60,065 bases of DNA from Mesorhizobium sp. WSM4313. GTDB lineage: Bacteria > Pseudomonadota > Alphaproteobacteria > Rhizobiales > Rhizobiaceae. Positions within the stretch are counted from its first letter, which is position 1; every line of letters begins with the position of its first letter. Of this stretch, positions 7,266 through 16,597 are shown one piece after another. A program made the position numbers and the translations under genes. The DNA lies in NCBI RefSeq assembly GCF_002294725.1, contig NZ_NSFT01000022.1, positions 1 to 60,065 on the forward strand, in the 5' to 3' direction. The notes under the pieces are model-generated. The model made no database searches and had not been told where the DNA came from. It was given only the letters and a program-made list of their open reading frames with translations.

Positions 7266-8697
7266 GGCGCTCAGATTGAAGCGCGGCATGGGCATCGCCG
7301 ATGCGCGCGCCATGCATCCCTCGATCGATGTGGTCGAGGCAGATCCGGAAGCCGACCGCCGCCTGCTCGAAGGCCTTGCCGACTGGTGCGATCGCTACAC
7401 GCCGCTGGTGGCGATCGACGCCGAGGACGGGCTGTTCCTCGACGTCACCGGCTGCACGCATCTGTTCGGCGGCGAGCGCGCCATGCAGGACGAGATCCTC
7501 GCCCGCTTCTTCCAGCAGGGCTTCGATGTCCGCGCCGGGCTGGCCTCGACGCCGGGCGCCGCCTGGGCGGCGGCGCGCTTCCATGGCGATCGCATCGTGG
7601 CCGGCGGCGAGGAAGAGGCGCTGCTTTCGCCACTGCCCTTGTCGGCGCTGCGCATCGCGCCGGAGACCCGCGCCAGCCTGGAAAGTGTGGGCTTGCGCAC
7701 CGCCGGCGCGGTGATGGCAGCACCCCGCGCGCCGCTCGCCCGCCGTTTCGGCGCCACCTTGCTTCTGCGCCTCGACCAGGCGCTCGGCCGCCTCGACGAG
7801 GCCGTGTCGCCGCGCCTTCCCGTGGCGCCGCTCTCGGTCGAGCGCCATCTTGCCGAGCCGGTCGTGCTCACCGACGACATCGAGCGGCTGGTGAGCCGGC
7901 TGGCGATCGCCTTGAAGACCGACCTCGAACGCCGCGGCGAGGGCGCAAGGACGCTGGCGCTGCTTCTCTTCCGCGTCGATGGCGCCGTCAACCGCATCGC
8001 CGTCGGCACCTCCCGCCCGATGCGCGAGCCGCGGCTGATCCAAAGACTGTTCCATGAGCGGCTCACCGCGCTGGAGCAGAGCATCGACGCCGGCTTCGGC
8101 TTCGATCTCGTGCGGCTGTCCGTGCTGTCGGTCGCAGCCTTCGACTTGGTTCAGGGCGACCTCACCGGCGAGACGGACGACGATGACGCCGACATCGCGC
8201 TCTTTGCCGACCGCGTCCGCGCTCGTCTCGGCGAAGCCGCCGTGCTGAAGCCGGTGGTCGTCGAAAGCCATCTGCCGGAACGCGCCGTCAAAACCGTGCC
8301 TTTCGCCGAAGCGCCGCAAGGACGCGCGCCGGCGGCCGGACGGCCGGCGCCGCCCCGAACAGCGCCACCGATGACCGTTTACCCGCCGGAGCGGCCGGTG
8401 CGCCTGTTCCGCTCGCCCGAGCCGATCGAGGTGCCGGCGACCGAGATCCCGGAGGGACCGCCGATGAATTTCCGCTGGCGGCGCGCGCTCTACCGTGTCG
8501 CCCGCGCCGAAGGACCGGAGCGCATCGCCGCCGAATGGTGGCGCCAACTGCCCGGCGAGGAAGAGGCGCCGACCCGCGACTATTACCGCATCGAGGACAG
8601 CGAGGGGCGCCGCTACTGGCTCTACCGCCAGGGCCTTTACAGCAGCGCCGCGCAGGCCGCGCCGCCGCGCTGGTTCATGCATGGGGTGTTCGCATGA
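7063..8697 (+). CDS. imuB: ImuB, catalytically inactive Y-family polymerase-like protein
   Basis: A 544-residue Y-family homologue. The N-terminal strand reads ILSLWFPHLAAERIL, and the motif that should be SIDEAYLD reads VAIDAEDGLFLDVTG, so the catalytic acidic residues are not all kept, as expected for ImuB. The little-finger region and a long proline-rich tail follow. ImuB is the hub that links ImuA, DnaE2 and the beta clamp. The ATG at 7063 gives the family N-terminus even though it lies 203 bases inside imuA. The stop codon overlaps the dnaE2 start (ATGA). Confidence 0.92.
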   Translation: MSTLLQKEQRILSLWFPHLAAERILRQRLGRSWRSRPSHRLPSPQPPLVISHRDNNTQRIAALDERAEALRLKRGMGIADARAMHPSIDVVEADPEADRRLLEGLADWCDRYTPLVAIDAEDGLFLDVTGCTHLFGGERAMQDEILARFFQQGFDVRAGLASTPGAAWAAARFHGDRIVAGGEEEALLSPLPLSALRIAPETRASLESVGLRTAGAVMAAPRAPLARRFGATLLLRLDQALGRLDEAVSPRLPVAPLSVERHLAEPVVLTDDIERLVSRLAIALKTDLERRGEGARTLALLLFRVDGAVNRIAVGTSRPMREPRLIQRLFHERLTALEQSIDAGFGFDLVRLSVLSVAAFDLVQGDLTGETDDDDADIALFADRVRARLGEAAVLKPVVVESHLPERAVKTVPFAEAPQGRAPAAGRPAPPRTAPPMTVYPPERPVRLFRSPEPIEVPATEIPEGPPMNFRWRRALYRVARAEGPERIAAEWWRQLPGEEEAPTRDYYRIEDSEGRRYWLYRQGLYSSAAQAAPPRWFMHGVFA

Positions 8698-11600
8698 ATG
8701 CGCTGACCGTCATCCCCTATGCCGAGTTCGGCATAAGCTCGAATTTCTCCTTCCTGCGCGGCGCTTCGAAACCTGAGGAGCTGGTGGTGACGGCGAAGTT
8801 CTACGGTTTTGCCTCGATCGGCCTTGCCGACCGCAACACGGTCGCCGGCGTCGTGCGCGCCTGGCAACAGGCCAGGGTGGAAAAGCTCGCCTACCATCCC
8901 GGCTGCCGCCTGGTGTTTGGCGACGGCACGCCGGACATCCTCGCCTATCCCCGCGACCGCCAGGGCTGGGGGCATCTCTGCCGCATGCTCACCCAAGCCA
9001 ATCTGCGCGACGAGAACGAGAAGGGCGCGACGCTGCTCCAGTTGAGCGACCTGCTCGAATGGGGCGATCGGATGTCGCTGGCGATCCTGCCCGATCTGTC
9101 AGCAGGCGCACAAGACAACCTGGCATTCATTAGCCGGTTTAAGGATCGCTTCGGCGCGGCGCTACGGCTGGCCGTGGCGCCGGATTATGCCGGCAACGAC
9201 CGTTTCCGCATCGAGCAGGCTTCCGCGATGGCCGAGCATGCCCGCGTCCCGCTGATGGCGACCAACGACGTGCTCTACCATGCCGCCGATCGCCGTCCGC
9301 TGCAGGACGTGCTGACCGCGATCCGCCTCAACACGCCGGTTTCCGAGGTCGGGCTGGAGTTGATGGCCAATGCCGAGCGCCACCTGAAGCCGCCGCTGGA
9401 GATGGCGCGGCTTTTCCGCCGTCACCCGCAGGCGTTGGCCGAGACGCTGCGCTTCGCCGACGAGCTCGCCTTCTCGCTCAGCGACCTCGAATACAATTAT
9501 CCGGACGAGCCGACCGAATCCGGGCTTGGACCGCAGGCCGAGCTCGAACGGTTGGCGCGGGAAGGCGCGGCCGTTCGCTATCCGGCCGGCGTTCCCGAGG
9601 ATGTGCTGAAACGCATCGACAGCGAGCTCGTCTTGATCGAGCGCCTGAACTATGCCCGCTATTTCCTCACCGTCCATGACATCGTCAAATTCGCCCGCAG
9701 CCAAGGCATCCTTTGCCAAGGCCGCGGTTCGGCCGCCAATTCGATCATCTGTTTCTGCATCGGCATCACCGAGGTCGGCCCCGATCGCATCGACACCTTG
9801 TTCGAGCGTTTCATCTCGGAGGAGCGCAACGAGCCGCCCGACATCGACGTCGACTTCGAGCATGAGCGGCGCGAAGAGGTCATTCAGTACATCTATACGA
9901 AATACAGCGCCAAGCGCACCGCCTTGGCCGCCGCCGTCATCAGCTATCGCGGCCGCTCCGCCCTGCGCGAGGTGGCCAAGGCCATGGGCTTGTCGGAGGA
10001 TGTCCGCAGCGCGCTGTCCAGCACCATCTGGGGCTGGTCGACCTCCGAGCTCGGCGAAAGGGAAGCCAATGCCGGCGGCCTCGACCGCACCGATCCACTG
10101 TCACGGCAGGTGCTGGAACGCGCCAACGAGATCATGGGCTTTCCCCGCCATCTTTCCCAGCATGTCGGCGGCTTCGTCATTACCCGCGACCGGCTCGACG
10201 AGGTCGTGCCCATCGTCAAGACGGCGATGGAGGAGCGCAAGATGGTCGAGTGGGACAAGGACGATCTCGACGCGGTGAAGATCCTCAAGGTGGATGTGCT
10301 GGCGCTCGGCATGCTGACCTGCCTGAAGCGCGCCTTCACCTTGCTCACCGATCATTATCCGCGGGCGCGGGATCCATTTGGGCAGCCTTATGTGCTCGCG
10401 ACCCTTCCCGAAGAGGACAGGCGCGTTTACGCCATGATCCAAAGAGCCGATACGCTCGGCGTTTTCCAGATAGAGTCGCGTGCGCAGATGTCGATGCTGC
10501 CGCGCCTCAAGCCAAAGAACTTCTACGACCTCGTCATCGAGGTGGCGATCGTGCGCCCCGGCCCGATCCAGGGCGACATGGTGCATCCCTATCTGCGCCG
10601 GCGGCAGGGCAAGGAAATGGCCGAATACCCCAAGCCTGAGTTGGAAGAGATTCTCGGCAAGACCCTTGGAGTGCCTTTGTTCCAGGAGCAGGCGATGAAG
10701 ATCGCCATTGTCGCCGGCGGCTTCAAGCCGGGTGAGGCAGACGAGTTGCGCCGCGCCATGGCAACCTTCAAACGCACCGGCACGATAGGAAACTATGAAA
10801 CGCGAATGGTCGAGGGAATGGTCAAGAAGGGCTATCCTAGAGAGTTCGCCGAGCGCTGCTTCAAGCAGATCGAAGGCTTTGGCGAATATGGCTTTCCCGA
10901 AAGCCACGCCGCCTCCTTCGCGCTGCTTGTCTACGCCTCCTGCTGGTTCAAGACCTTTTATCCGGACGTGTTCTGCGCCGCGATCCTGAATTCCCAGCCG
11001 ATGGGTTTTTACCAGCCGGCCCAGCTCGTGCGCGATGCGCGCGACCATGGTGTCGAGGTGCGCGAGGTCGACATCAACCATTCCGTCTGGGACTGCACGC
11101 TGGAGGAAACCGCCTTCGATCCGTCCCGCATTCTCGAGCGCCACGCCTCGATGCGCGGCGTCATCGAGACGGCTCACGCCGTCCGCCTCGGCTTCCGCCA
11201 GATCAAGGGCCTGTCGGAAGAGCGCATGGATATAGTCGTTGCCCGCCGCGGCGACGGCTATCGTTCAGTCAGGGACGTCTGGCTGCGTTCGGGCCTCGAT
11301 GTCGGCGAGATCGAAAGATTGGCGCAAGCGGACGCCTTCCGCTCGATCGGCCTCGACCGCCGTGCCGCGCTCTGGGAAGTCCGCGCCCTTGACGGCAAGA
11401 GCGCCGCCGAGAAACTGCCGTTGTTCGACCAGCCCTCGCTTCGCCTGCGCGAGCTGGAGCCGGAAACGAAACTGCCGAAAATGCCGCTCGGCGAGCATGT
11501 CGTGCACGACTACCGCTCGCTCGGCCTGTCGCTGAAGGAGCATCCCGTCGCCTTCCTGCGCGAACGGCTGGATCGCGCCGGCGTCACCCCCAACGCCCGC

Positions 11601-12026
11601 CTGCCGTCTGTGCGCGACGGCCGCCGCGTCTCCGTCGCCGGGCTGGTGCTGGTGCGCCAGCGTCCGGGCAAGGGCAATGCCATTTTCCTCACGCTGGAAG
11701 ACGAAAAGTCGATCGCCAACGTCATTATCTGGCCACGCGTCTTCGACCGCTTCCGCCCGGTGGTCATGGGCGCGCGCTTCATCCGCGTCACCGGCAAGCT
11801 GCAGCATGAATCGGACGTCATCCACATCGTCGCCGACCGGATCGAGGATTTGACGTCCTGGCTGAGCGTGCTGCTGGAGACCGCCAATCGGCCGGTCATC
11901 GAGCATAATCCCGCCGAACGGCCGGTTGGAGCCGCCGCAAGCCGCGGCCAGCCGGTCCGCCAGGAGATCGAGACCCTGTCGGGTGCCGCGCAACAAGTCA
12001 TGCCGAAAGGGCGGAATTTTCAGTGA
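8694..12026 (+). CDS. dnaE2: Error-prone DNA polymerase DnaE2
   Basis: A 1110-residue C-family polymerase. It has an N-terminal PHP domain (YAEFGISSNFSFLRGASKPEELV), a polymerase palm with catalytic Asp residues (PPDIDVDFEHERREEV, then KVDVLALGML) and an OB-fold near the C-terminus (VSVAGLVLVRQRPGKGNAIFLTLED). The length and the NFSFL form of the PHP motif point to DnaE2 and not the replicative DnaE1. It is translationally coupled to imuB by a 4-base overlap and performs SOS mutagenesis and lesion bypass with ImuA and ImuB. Confidence 0.95.
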   Translation: MNALTVIPYAEFGISSNFSFLRGASKPEELVVTAKFYGFASIGLADRNTVAGVVRAWQQARVEKLAYHPGCRLVFGDGTPDILAYPRDRQGWGHLCRMLTQANLRDENEKGATLLQLSDLLEWGDRMSLAILPDLSAGAQDNLAFISRFKDRFGAALRLAVAPDYAGNDRFRIEQASAMAEHARVPLMATNDVLYHAADRRPLQDVLTAIRLNTPVSEVGLELMANAERHLKPPLEMARLFRRHPQALAETLRFADELAFSLSDLEYNYPDEPTESGLGPQAELERLAREGAAVRYPAGVPEDVLKRIDSELVLIERLNYARYFLTVHDIVKFARSQGILCQGRGSAANSIICFCIGITEVGPDRIDTLFERFISEERNEPPDIDVDFEHERREEVIQYIYTKYSAKRTALAAAVISYRGRSALREVAKAMGLSEDVRSALSSTIWGWSTSELGEREANAGGLDRTDPLSRQVLERANEIMGFPRHLSQHVGGFVITRDRLDEVVPIVKTAMEERKMVEWDKDDLDAVKILKVDVLALGMLTCLKRAFTLLTDHYPRARDPFGQPYVLATLPEEDRRVYAMIQRADTLGVFQIESRAQMSMLPRLKPKNFYDLVIEVAIVRPGPIQGDMVHPYLRRRQGKEMAEYPKPELEEILGKTLGVPLFQEQAMKIAIVAGGFKPGEADELRRAMATFKRTGTIGNYETRMVEGMVKKGYPREFAERCFKQIEGFGEYGFPESHAASFALLVYASCWFKTFYPDVFCAAILNSQPMGFYQPAQLVRDARDHGVEVREVDINHSVWDCTLEETAFDPSRILERHASMRGVIETAHAVRLGFRQIKGLSEERMDIVVARRGDGYRSVRDVWLRSGLDVGEIERLAQADAFRSIGLDRRAALWEVRALDGKSAAEKLPLFDQPSLRLRELEPETKLPKMPLGEHVVHDYRSLGLSLKEHPVAFLRERLDRAGVTPNARLPSVRDGRRVSVAGLVLVRQRPGKGNAIFLTLEDEKSIANVIIWPRVFDRFRPVVMGARFIRVTGKLQHESDVIHIVADRIEDLTSWLSVLLETANRPVIEHNPAERPVGAAASRGQPVRQEIETLSGAAQQVMPKGRNFQ

Positions 12027-12100
12027 GGCAGAGGCTCTTCGACCTCAATCGGAGCGAAGACGCCAAGATGAGGAAGAATTGTGAAGCCGCGTTCCTTCAC

Positions 12101-12257
12101 ACCCCCCTCTGGCCTGCCGGCCATCTCCCCGCAAGGGGGGGGAGATCAGATGTTGCGCGGCTTTCGCCAATTGGCGACATCGAAAGAAGGGCGCGACGCC
12201 CAAGCTGCCAATCTCCCCCCTTGCGGGGGAGATGCCCGGCAGGGCAGAGGGGGGTGC
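12101..12257. repeat. Large palindrome (CCCCCTCT...AGAGGGGGG type)
   Basis: An inverted repeat starting ACCCCCCTCTGGCCTGCCGG and ending CCCGGCAGGGCAGAGGGGGG, with an inner pair ATCTCCCC-GCAAGGGGGG. A near copy stands at 40096-40262 with the same inner words (GAGATCAGATGT and CTTTCGCCAAT). Partial copies are near 47651, 49019 and 51787. It separates the convergent dnaE2 and Trm112 genes. Confidence 0.8.
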
Positions 12258-12293
12258 TGTCCCGCCAGCGTTCCGGTTGTCAGCAAAAGGTCT

Positions 12294-12536
12294 TCACGAA
12301 GCCCCGCCGAGCCGCGGCGGTGGGGTCAGCATGTCCTCGGCCGAGATCGTGCGCGCCTCGGAGGGCAGCATGATCGGGATGCCGTCGCGCACCGGATAGG
12401 CGAGCTTCGCCACGCGCGAGACCAGCTCGTTGCGCTCGGGGTCCCAGGTTAACGGTCCCTTGGTCAGCGGGCAGGCGAGCAGCTCCAGCAGCTTCGGGTC
12501 GACCGTGGCTTTTCGTCCGTCGCGTCCGTCCGCCAT
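12294..12536 (-). CDS. Trm112 family protein (UPF0434/YcaR-like)
   Basis: An 80-residue protein with the Trm112 core: VDPKLLELLACPLTKGPL, then NELVSRVAKLAYPVRDGIPIML. Trm112-like proteins act as small activators of methyltransferases in eukaryotes and archaea; the bacterial role is less defined. Only one Cys of the usual zinc site is present. It lies 23 bases after the LON-domain gene, as in other Rhizobiales. Confidence 0.88.
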   Translation of the reverse strand: MADGRDGRKATVDPKLLELLACPLTKGPLTWDPERNELVSRVAKLAYPVRDGIPIMLPSEARTISAEDMLTPPPRLGGAS

Positions 12537-12559
12537 GAACTCATCCCCGTGCCGGCAAG

Positions 12560-13231
12560 CTATTGTAGACTCGAGCCAAACTCATCATCCTCGCGCGCCA
12601 GCGTCATTTCGGTGATGGCGATCAGTGTTTCGGCGCGCGTCTTCAGGTCCGGCGCTTCCAGCAGCGCCTGCTTCTCGGCCGGCCCGTAGGGCGCCATCAT
12701 CGACAGCGCGTTGACCAGCATGCCGTTTTCGGCGCGGCTGACGCTTTCCCAGTCGGCCTCGAGGTCGTTGGCCTGCAGATAGGAACGAAAAGCCTTGAGC
12801 AGCGCCGGCCGGTCGACGTCGGCGCCGGCCGGGTCTTCCTCGAGGTCGGCGAGAAACGGCGCGATCTTGCACTGCCGGAACGGCGCCTTTGCCGTAAGCT
12901 CCTGCACAATGCGGAACCGGCACACGCCCTGCAGCGAGATCAAATAGCGCCCGTCGCCCGTCTCGGCGAGCGAGATGATGCGCCCGGCGCAGCCGACGCT
13001 GCACAGTTCAGGCTCGCCGTCGTCGCGCAATGCGCCGTCGAGGCTGGGCTGGATCATGCCGATCAGCCGCGAGCCGGCCATCGCCAGATCGATCATCTGC
13101 AGATAGCGCGGCTCGAAAACGTTGAGCGGCATGCGGCCGCCCGGCAGAAGCAGCGCGCCGGCGAGCGGGAAAACCGGGATTGCCGCCGGCAGATCCTTGG
13201 CAAGCCTGTAAAGTGCGTTACCGACGCGCAC
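12560..13231 (-). CDS. LON peptidase substrate-binding domain protein
   Basis: A 223-residue protein consisting only of the Lon N-terminal (PUA-like) substrate-binding domain: IPVFPLAGALLLPGGRMPLNVFEPRYLQMI, then GCAGRIISLAETGDGRYLISLQGVCRF. The ATPase and protease domains of Lon are absent, as is normal for this family. It may be a specificity or adaptor protein, but the partner is unknown. It is upstream of Trm112 in a short operon. Confidence 0.88.
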   Translation of the reverse strand: MRVGNALYRLAKDLPAAIPVFPLAGALLLPGGRMPLNVFEPRYLQMIDLAMAGSRLIGMIQPSLDGALRDDGEPELCSVGCAGRIISLAETGDGRYLISLQGVCRFRIVQELTAKAPFRQCKIAPFLADLEEDPAGADVDRPALLKAFRSYLQANDLEADWESVSRAENGMLVNALSMMAPYGPAEKQALLEAPDLKTRAETLIAITEMTLAREDDEFGSSLQ

Positions 13232-13386
13232 CGCAACCCTCCCAAAGCAACGCCGGCAAGCGTATCAAGCTGCAATCTCCTCTCGCACCGGCGAATTCGT
13301 CACGATCGGCATCCGGCCCGCCCTTATCTGGCGCTGATGTCCCGCTGCGCAAGCCTGCCGGCCGCGACAGCCGGCAAAAAATTCAC

Positions 13387-13495
13387 GGCAATTCCGGGAA
13401 AGTATCAGTTGGGGTCGGCAAATTCGCCGCAGCTTTCCGTCTGGAATTGCGCAAACCGAACTTAAAGCGGTTCGGCGGCTCTGTGAATCGCCGAA
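13387..13495. repeat. AATTCCGGG-type palindromic repeat
   Basis: Begins GGCAATTCCGGGAAAGTATC and continues through CTTTCCGTCTGGAATTGCGC to an AGCGGTTCGGCGG tail. It is the same family as the copies at 3674, 6306, 15844 and 17018. It fills most of the 270-base gap between the LON-domain and thioredoxin genes, which otherwise shows no gene. Confidence 0.75.
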
Positions 13496-13501
13496 ACCGT
13501 C

Positions 13502-14494
13502 CTACGAGAACAGCAGCGACGAGAGCTTGCGGCGTGCCGCGAGCGTCGCCTCGTCGGTCATTCCCCAGGCTTCGAATAGCTTCAACAGCTGCGCCCTGGC
13601 GCCGTCGTCGTTCCAGGTCCGGTCGGCCTTGACGATCGCCAGCAGATTGTCGGCGGCCGCGTCGCGCTCGCCGCGCGCGTTCTGGATCATCGCCAGATCG
13701 AAGCGCGCCTGATGGTCGGCGGGGTTGGCGGCGAGCCGGCGCTCGAGCTCGTCCGGATTGCCGAGCGCGGCCGCTTCCGCGGCAAGCGTCATCTTGGCGC
13801 GCAGCGCGGCCAGCGCGGGTACGTCCTTCTTGTCCTCGGGCGCTCGCGCCAGCACGGCCTCGGCGCCTTCCACGTCCCCGGCATCGTACAGGATCTCGCC
13901 CAGGCCTGCGACCGCCTCGATCGTCTCCGGCGCCTGCTCGAGGACCGCGTCGTAGATACCGGCCGCGGTCTGGACGTCGCCGGCCGTGCGCGCCTCGGCC
14001 GCCGCCGCAAGCGCGTCGGCGATCTGCGGCGCGCCGCCGCCCTTGCCGCCGACCTTCTCGATGAATTGGGCGACCTGGCTTTCCGGAACCGCGCCCATGA
14101 AACCGTCGACGGGCTGGCCGTCCTTGAAGGCGATGACCGCGGGAATGGACTGGATGCCGAGCTGGCCGGCGATCGAGGGATGATCGTCGATGTTCATCTT
14201 GACCAGCTTGACCTTGCCGCCGGCGTTCTTCACCGCCTTTTCGAGCTGCGGCGTCAGCTGCTTGCAAGGCCCGCACCATGGCGCCCAGAAGTCGACCAGC
14301 ACCGGCTGGCGGCGCGATTCCTGGATGACGTCGGCGGCGAAAGTCGCGGTTGTGGTGTCCTTGATCAGGTCGGCCGCCGCCGGTCCGTCGCCGAGCGAAA
14401 CCTTGGCGCGGTCGCCGCCGCCATATTGCACCGTCTGGGCATACTGGCCGCCATTGCCGCCAAACGCGCCGCTATACGGATTGTTGTCACTCAT
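13502..14494 (-). CDS. cnoX: Thioredoxin-TPR co-chaperone, CnoX/YbbN-like
   Basis: A 330-residue protein. A flexible Gly-rich N-terminus is followed by a thioredoxin domain (residues about 45-155) with active site W73-CGPC and cis-Pro loop (IQSIPAVIAF). C-terminal TPR-like helices cover about residues 165-330. The intact CGPC means it can act as an oxidoreductase as well as a holdase passing substrates to GroEL. In E. coli CnoX the first Cys is lost, so this is the redox-competent form reported for Caulobacter. Confidence 0.88.
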   Translation of the reverse strand: MSDNNPYSGAFGGNGGQYAQTVQYGGGDRAKVSLGDGPAAADLIKDTTTATFAADVIQESRRQPVLVDFWAPWCGPCKQLTPQLEKAVKNAGGKVKLVKMNIDDHPSIAGQLGIQSIPAVIAFKDGQPVDGFMGAVPESQVAQFIEKVGGKGGGAPQIADALAAAAEARTAGDVQTAAGIYDAVLEQAPETIEAVAGLGEILYDAGDVEGAEAVLARAPEDKKDVPALAALRAKMTLAAEAAALGNPDELERRLAANPADHQARFDLAMIQNARGERDAAADNLLAIVKADRTWNDDGARAQLLKLFEAWGMTDEATLAARRKLSSLLFS

Positions 14495-14631
14495 CTTGTC
14501 GCCCTTTCGGTCACGCTCTCAGGCGTCGGCGCCCGGCGCGTCATTGTCGGATTTCGCAACCGCCTTCCATGTGGCGATCAGCCCCCGAGTTTCAAGGCAA
14601 TAAGGCCTTCAAGGCAAGGGCACTTTCAAGG

Positions 14632-15126
14632 TCATGAGACTTTCAGGATAACAGGATCATGGCCGGTTGCCTCGACGAATCTGATCAGGTCGGCGGCGGC
14701 GATCGAGGTCGTCGCCTCATTGGTCAGCGGATGGCCGTTGATGACGTCGTGGCTCATCAACGCCTCGTCGAGCACGACCTTGACCTTACCTTCCGTGTCG
14801 TTGATCAGGCCGAAAACGGTGACCGCGCCGGGGATGACGCCGAGCAGTTCCATCAGCATTTCCGGCTTGCCGAACGACACCCGGCTAGCGGCGCCGATCA
14901 GGTGGTGGATCTGCTTCAGGTCGACCATGGCGTCCTCGCCGACGGTGACAAGGAAATAATTGTCCTTCTTGTCCTTGAGGAACAGGTTCTTGGTGTGGCC
15001 GCCGGGAATTTCGCCGCGCAGGCCTTGCGAATCGGCGACCGTGAACAGCGGCGGGTGCCTGACCGTCGAGACGGAAATGCCGAGATCGGCAAGAAATTCG
15101 TTGAGCTCGGCTTCGGTCTTCGGCAT
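14632..15126 (-). CDS. YbaK/ProX-like prolyl-tRNA deacylase
   Basis: A 164-residue protein of the YbaK/INS superfamily: HPPLFTVADSQGLRGEIPGGHTKNLFLKDKK, then GKPEMLMELLGVIPGAVTVFGLIND. Such trans-editing enzymes clear mischarged tRNA(Pro), for example Ala-tRNA(Pro) by ProXp-ala. The GxxPGAVxxF loop supports the family. The ATG at 15126 (MPKTEAEL) is preferred; another in-frame ATG lies at 15156. The gene is divergent from tRNA-Gly. Confidence 0.85.
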   Translation of the reverse strand: MPKTEAELNEFLADLGISVSTVRHPPLFTVADSQGLRGEIPGGHTKNLFLKDKKDNYFLVTVGEDAMVDLKQIHHLIGAASRVSFGKPEMLMELLGVIPGAVTVFGLINDTEGKVKVVLDEALMSHDVINGHPLTNEATTSIAAADLIRFVEATGHDPVILKVS

Positions 15127-15386
15127 CGGTCCTCGCGCGGTCAAAAAAGGGCTCATGCCGTTTACGGCCAACGGTGGCGTCGGGGCAAGGCCGCCGGCGC
15201 CATTGCGGGCAAAGCAGGCGGCGGCGCGTGCGGATTTGCGACCGGTCCGGTTTGGCGCCGCTTCGATGCTTTCGAAGCGAACGTCGGCGGGGGAAGAATT
15301 CGCGCCAAAAAAGACCGTCATTTCCCTGTTGCAATCGCCGCGCTCTTCGGCCATATAGGCGCGGCTTGCGGCCCAAGGCCGCGCGA

Positions 15387-15461
15387 GCGGGTGTAGCTCA
15401 GGGGTAGAGCACAACCTTGCCAAGGTTGGGGTCGGGCGTTCGAATCGCCTCACCCGCTCCA
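15387..15461 (+). tRNA. tRNA-Gly (GCC anticodon)
   Basis: A full cloverleaf is visible. The acceptor stem GCGGGTG (15387-15393) pairs with CACCCGC (15451-15457). There is a D-arm GCTC...GAGC, an anticodon stem CAACC/GGTTG with loop TTGCCAA (anticodon GCC), and a T-arm with GTTCGAATC. CCA is encoded (15459-15461). A terminator follows at 15491. Confidence 0.96.
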
Positions 15462-15490
15462 GTTTCCTTCAAGGGATCAAGCAAACGAAA

Positions 15491-15513
15491 AGCCGCGGTC
15501 TCCGCGGCTTTTT
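15491..15513 (+). terminator. Rho-independent terminator after tRNA-Gly
   Basis: A perfect 8-bp stem AGCCGCGG/CCGCGGCT with loop TCT (15499-15501) runs into TTTTT. It lies 30 bases after the tRNA on the same strand. Confidence 0.9.
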
Positions 15514-15936
15514 CGCGTTTGTGGCTAGCGGGAAACCCACCCGCGGCACAGCGCCGGAGTTACGTCTGGACCGTCGGCAACGCGCATTGCCGCATCCCCA
15601 CGATCTCCCGCAAAAGATCCAGCAGATAGTTCACGCGATATTTTCCTTCGGACAGCCACGCTCGCCATCCGGAAAGTATCCGCTGCCCATCAGACTTGAG
15701 TCGCATTTCGAAGGGACTGTAGAGCCTCTTTTGCCGGGCGCCCGACAACTGTTATGTTGTGTGAAAGTGCTGGAATTAATCCGGCCGGGCAGTTTCGCGG
15801 GAAGCATTCCCGCAAGTCGTTACGTTGGGGCATAGCTGGAGTACTTCCAGGAAAGTGTGAGCGGTTGTGCCCGGCGACTTCGCCGTAGTCTTCCGTTCGG
15901 AATTGCATCGAAGCAAAGATAGAACAGACGTCGGCC
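15514..15936. other. Intergenic region with no supported gene
   Basis: Short open frames exist on both strands but none has a convincing ribosome-binding site, family pattern or codon bias. The only recognisable element is the palindromic repeat at 15844-15912 just before the first small paralogue. Confidence 0.6.
15844..15912 (+). repeat. TTCCAGGAAAGTG-type palindromic repeat
   Basis: TTCCAGGAAAGTGTGAGCGG is followed by a GTCTTCCGTTCGGAATTGC half. It is the same family as 3674, 6306, 13387 and 17018. It lies 24 bases before the small gene at 15937 and may form part of its leader. Confidence 0.7.
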
Positions 15937-16167
15937 ATGAGGTTCACAGCCTTACAGGATCCGTGCGGCCAATGGATGATGTTCGATTTGCGGTCCGGTC
16001 TCCCGGCGCGAATGCCGGACATGTTGCTGCTTGGCCCGACTCGCGAGGAGGCGGAGCAGCTCGCGGGCCAGGCAGATGAATTCCTCTCGGTGCCGCGCTC
16101 GGCCGTGCCTCTTTCTCGATATTTGATCGCCCCGCAATGGAACGATTGGGCATCATCGGAACTTTAG
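15937..16167 (+). CDS. Small uncharacterised protein, first of a tandem paralogous pair
   Basis: A 76-residue protein (MRFTALQDPCGQWMMFDL...). It aligns with the next gene over residues 1-48 with 27 identities, including MRF, QDPC, W13, DL, LPA and EAEQLA-QA. The similarity between neighbours is the best evidence that both are real. There are no membrane segments and no family I recognise. The Shine-Dalgarno site is weak. Confidence 0.6.
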   Translation: MRFTALQDPCGQWMMFDLRSGLPARMPDMLLLGPTREEAEQLAGQADEFLSVPRSAVPLSRYLIAPQWNDWASSEL

Positions 16168-16191
16168 CTTGCGCTAAAACAAGGAGCGCCT

Positions 16192-16389
16192 ATGAGGTTC
16201 GCGGCAATACAGGATCCCTGCGACGACTGGCTTGTCTGCGATCTGGTTTCCGATCTCCCGGCGGAAATAGCAGGCAGGCTGCTGATCGGGTTGACGCAAC
16301 GCGAAGCCGAGCAACTTGCCGACCAGGCCAATGCCGGGCCAATCGAGCAAGCCATCGATTGGCCGATCCCGCTAGCCAGCGTCGCCTGA
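16192..16389 (+). CDS. Small uncharacterised protein, second of a tandem paralogous pair
   Basis: A 65-residue protein (MRFAAIQDPCDDWLVCDL...) that is paralogous to the preceding gene and starts 24 bases after its stop. AAGGAG lies at good spacing before the ATG. The C-terminus (AIDWPIPLASVA) differs from its neighbour. It probably arose by tandem duplication, with the two cotranscribed. Function is unknown. Confidence 0.65.
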   Translation: MRFAAIQDPCDDWLVCDLVSDLPAEIAGRLLIGLTQREAEQLADQANAGPIEQAIDWPIPLASVA

Positions 16390-16597
16390 AGACGGCCGGC
16401 CTTGGGATTCAACCCCAGATCACATCGGATAACGTTTGCGTGCTGCTCCATTTCAACGCCGCGGCGGTTTCTATATCTCCTCCCTGGGCCGAGATCCGCC
16501 GGCGGCGAATGGCCAGCACCGCGACACGACGCGACCGGACGGCCCGTTCTCGGAAAAAGCGGTCTTGCCGCTTCCTCCATCACGAGGAGATGTCATC

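Noticed and set aside
7042..8682. A 546-codon frame on the minus strand opposite imuB
   Set aside because: It is antisense to a gene with clear Y-family and operon evidence; there is no motif in its translation.
15521..15835. A 104-codon frame after the tRNA terminator
   Set aside because: There is no ribosome-binding site or recognisable motif, a competing frame lies on the other strand, and it ends in a repeat.
15387..16389. tRNA-Gly as an integration site for a genomic island
   Set aside because: No integrase gene or repeat of the tRNA 3' end was seen, and the following small genes do not look phage- or ICE-related.
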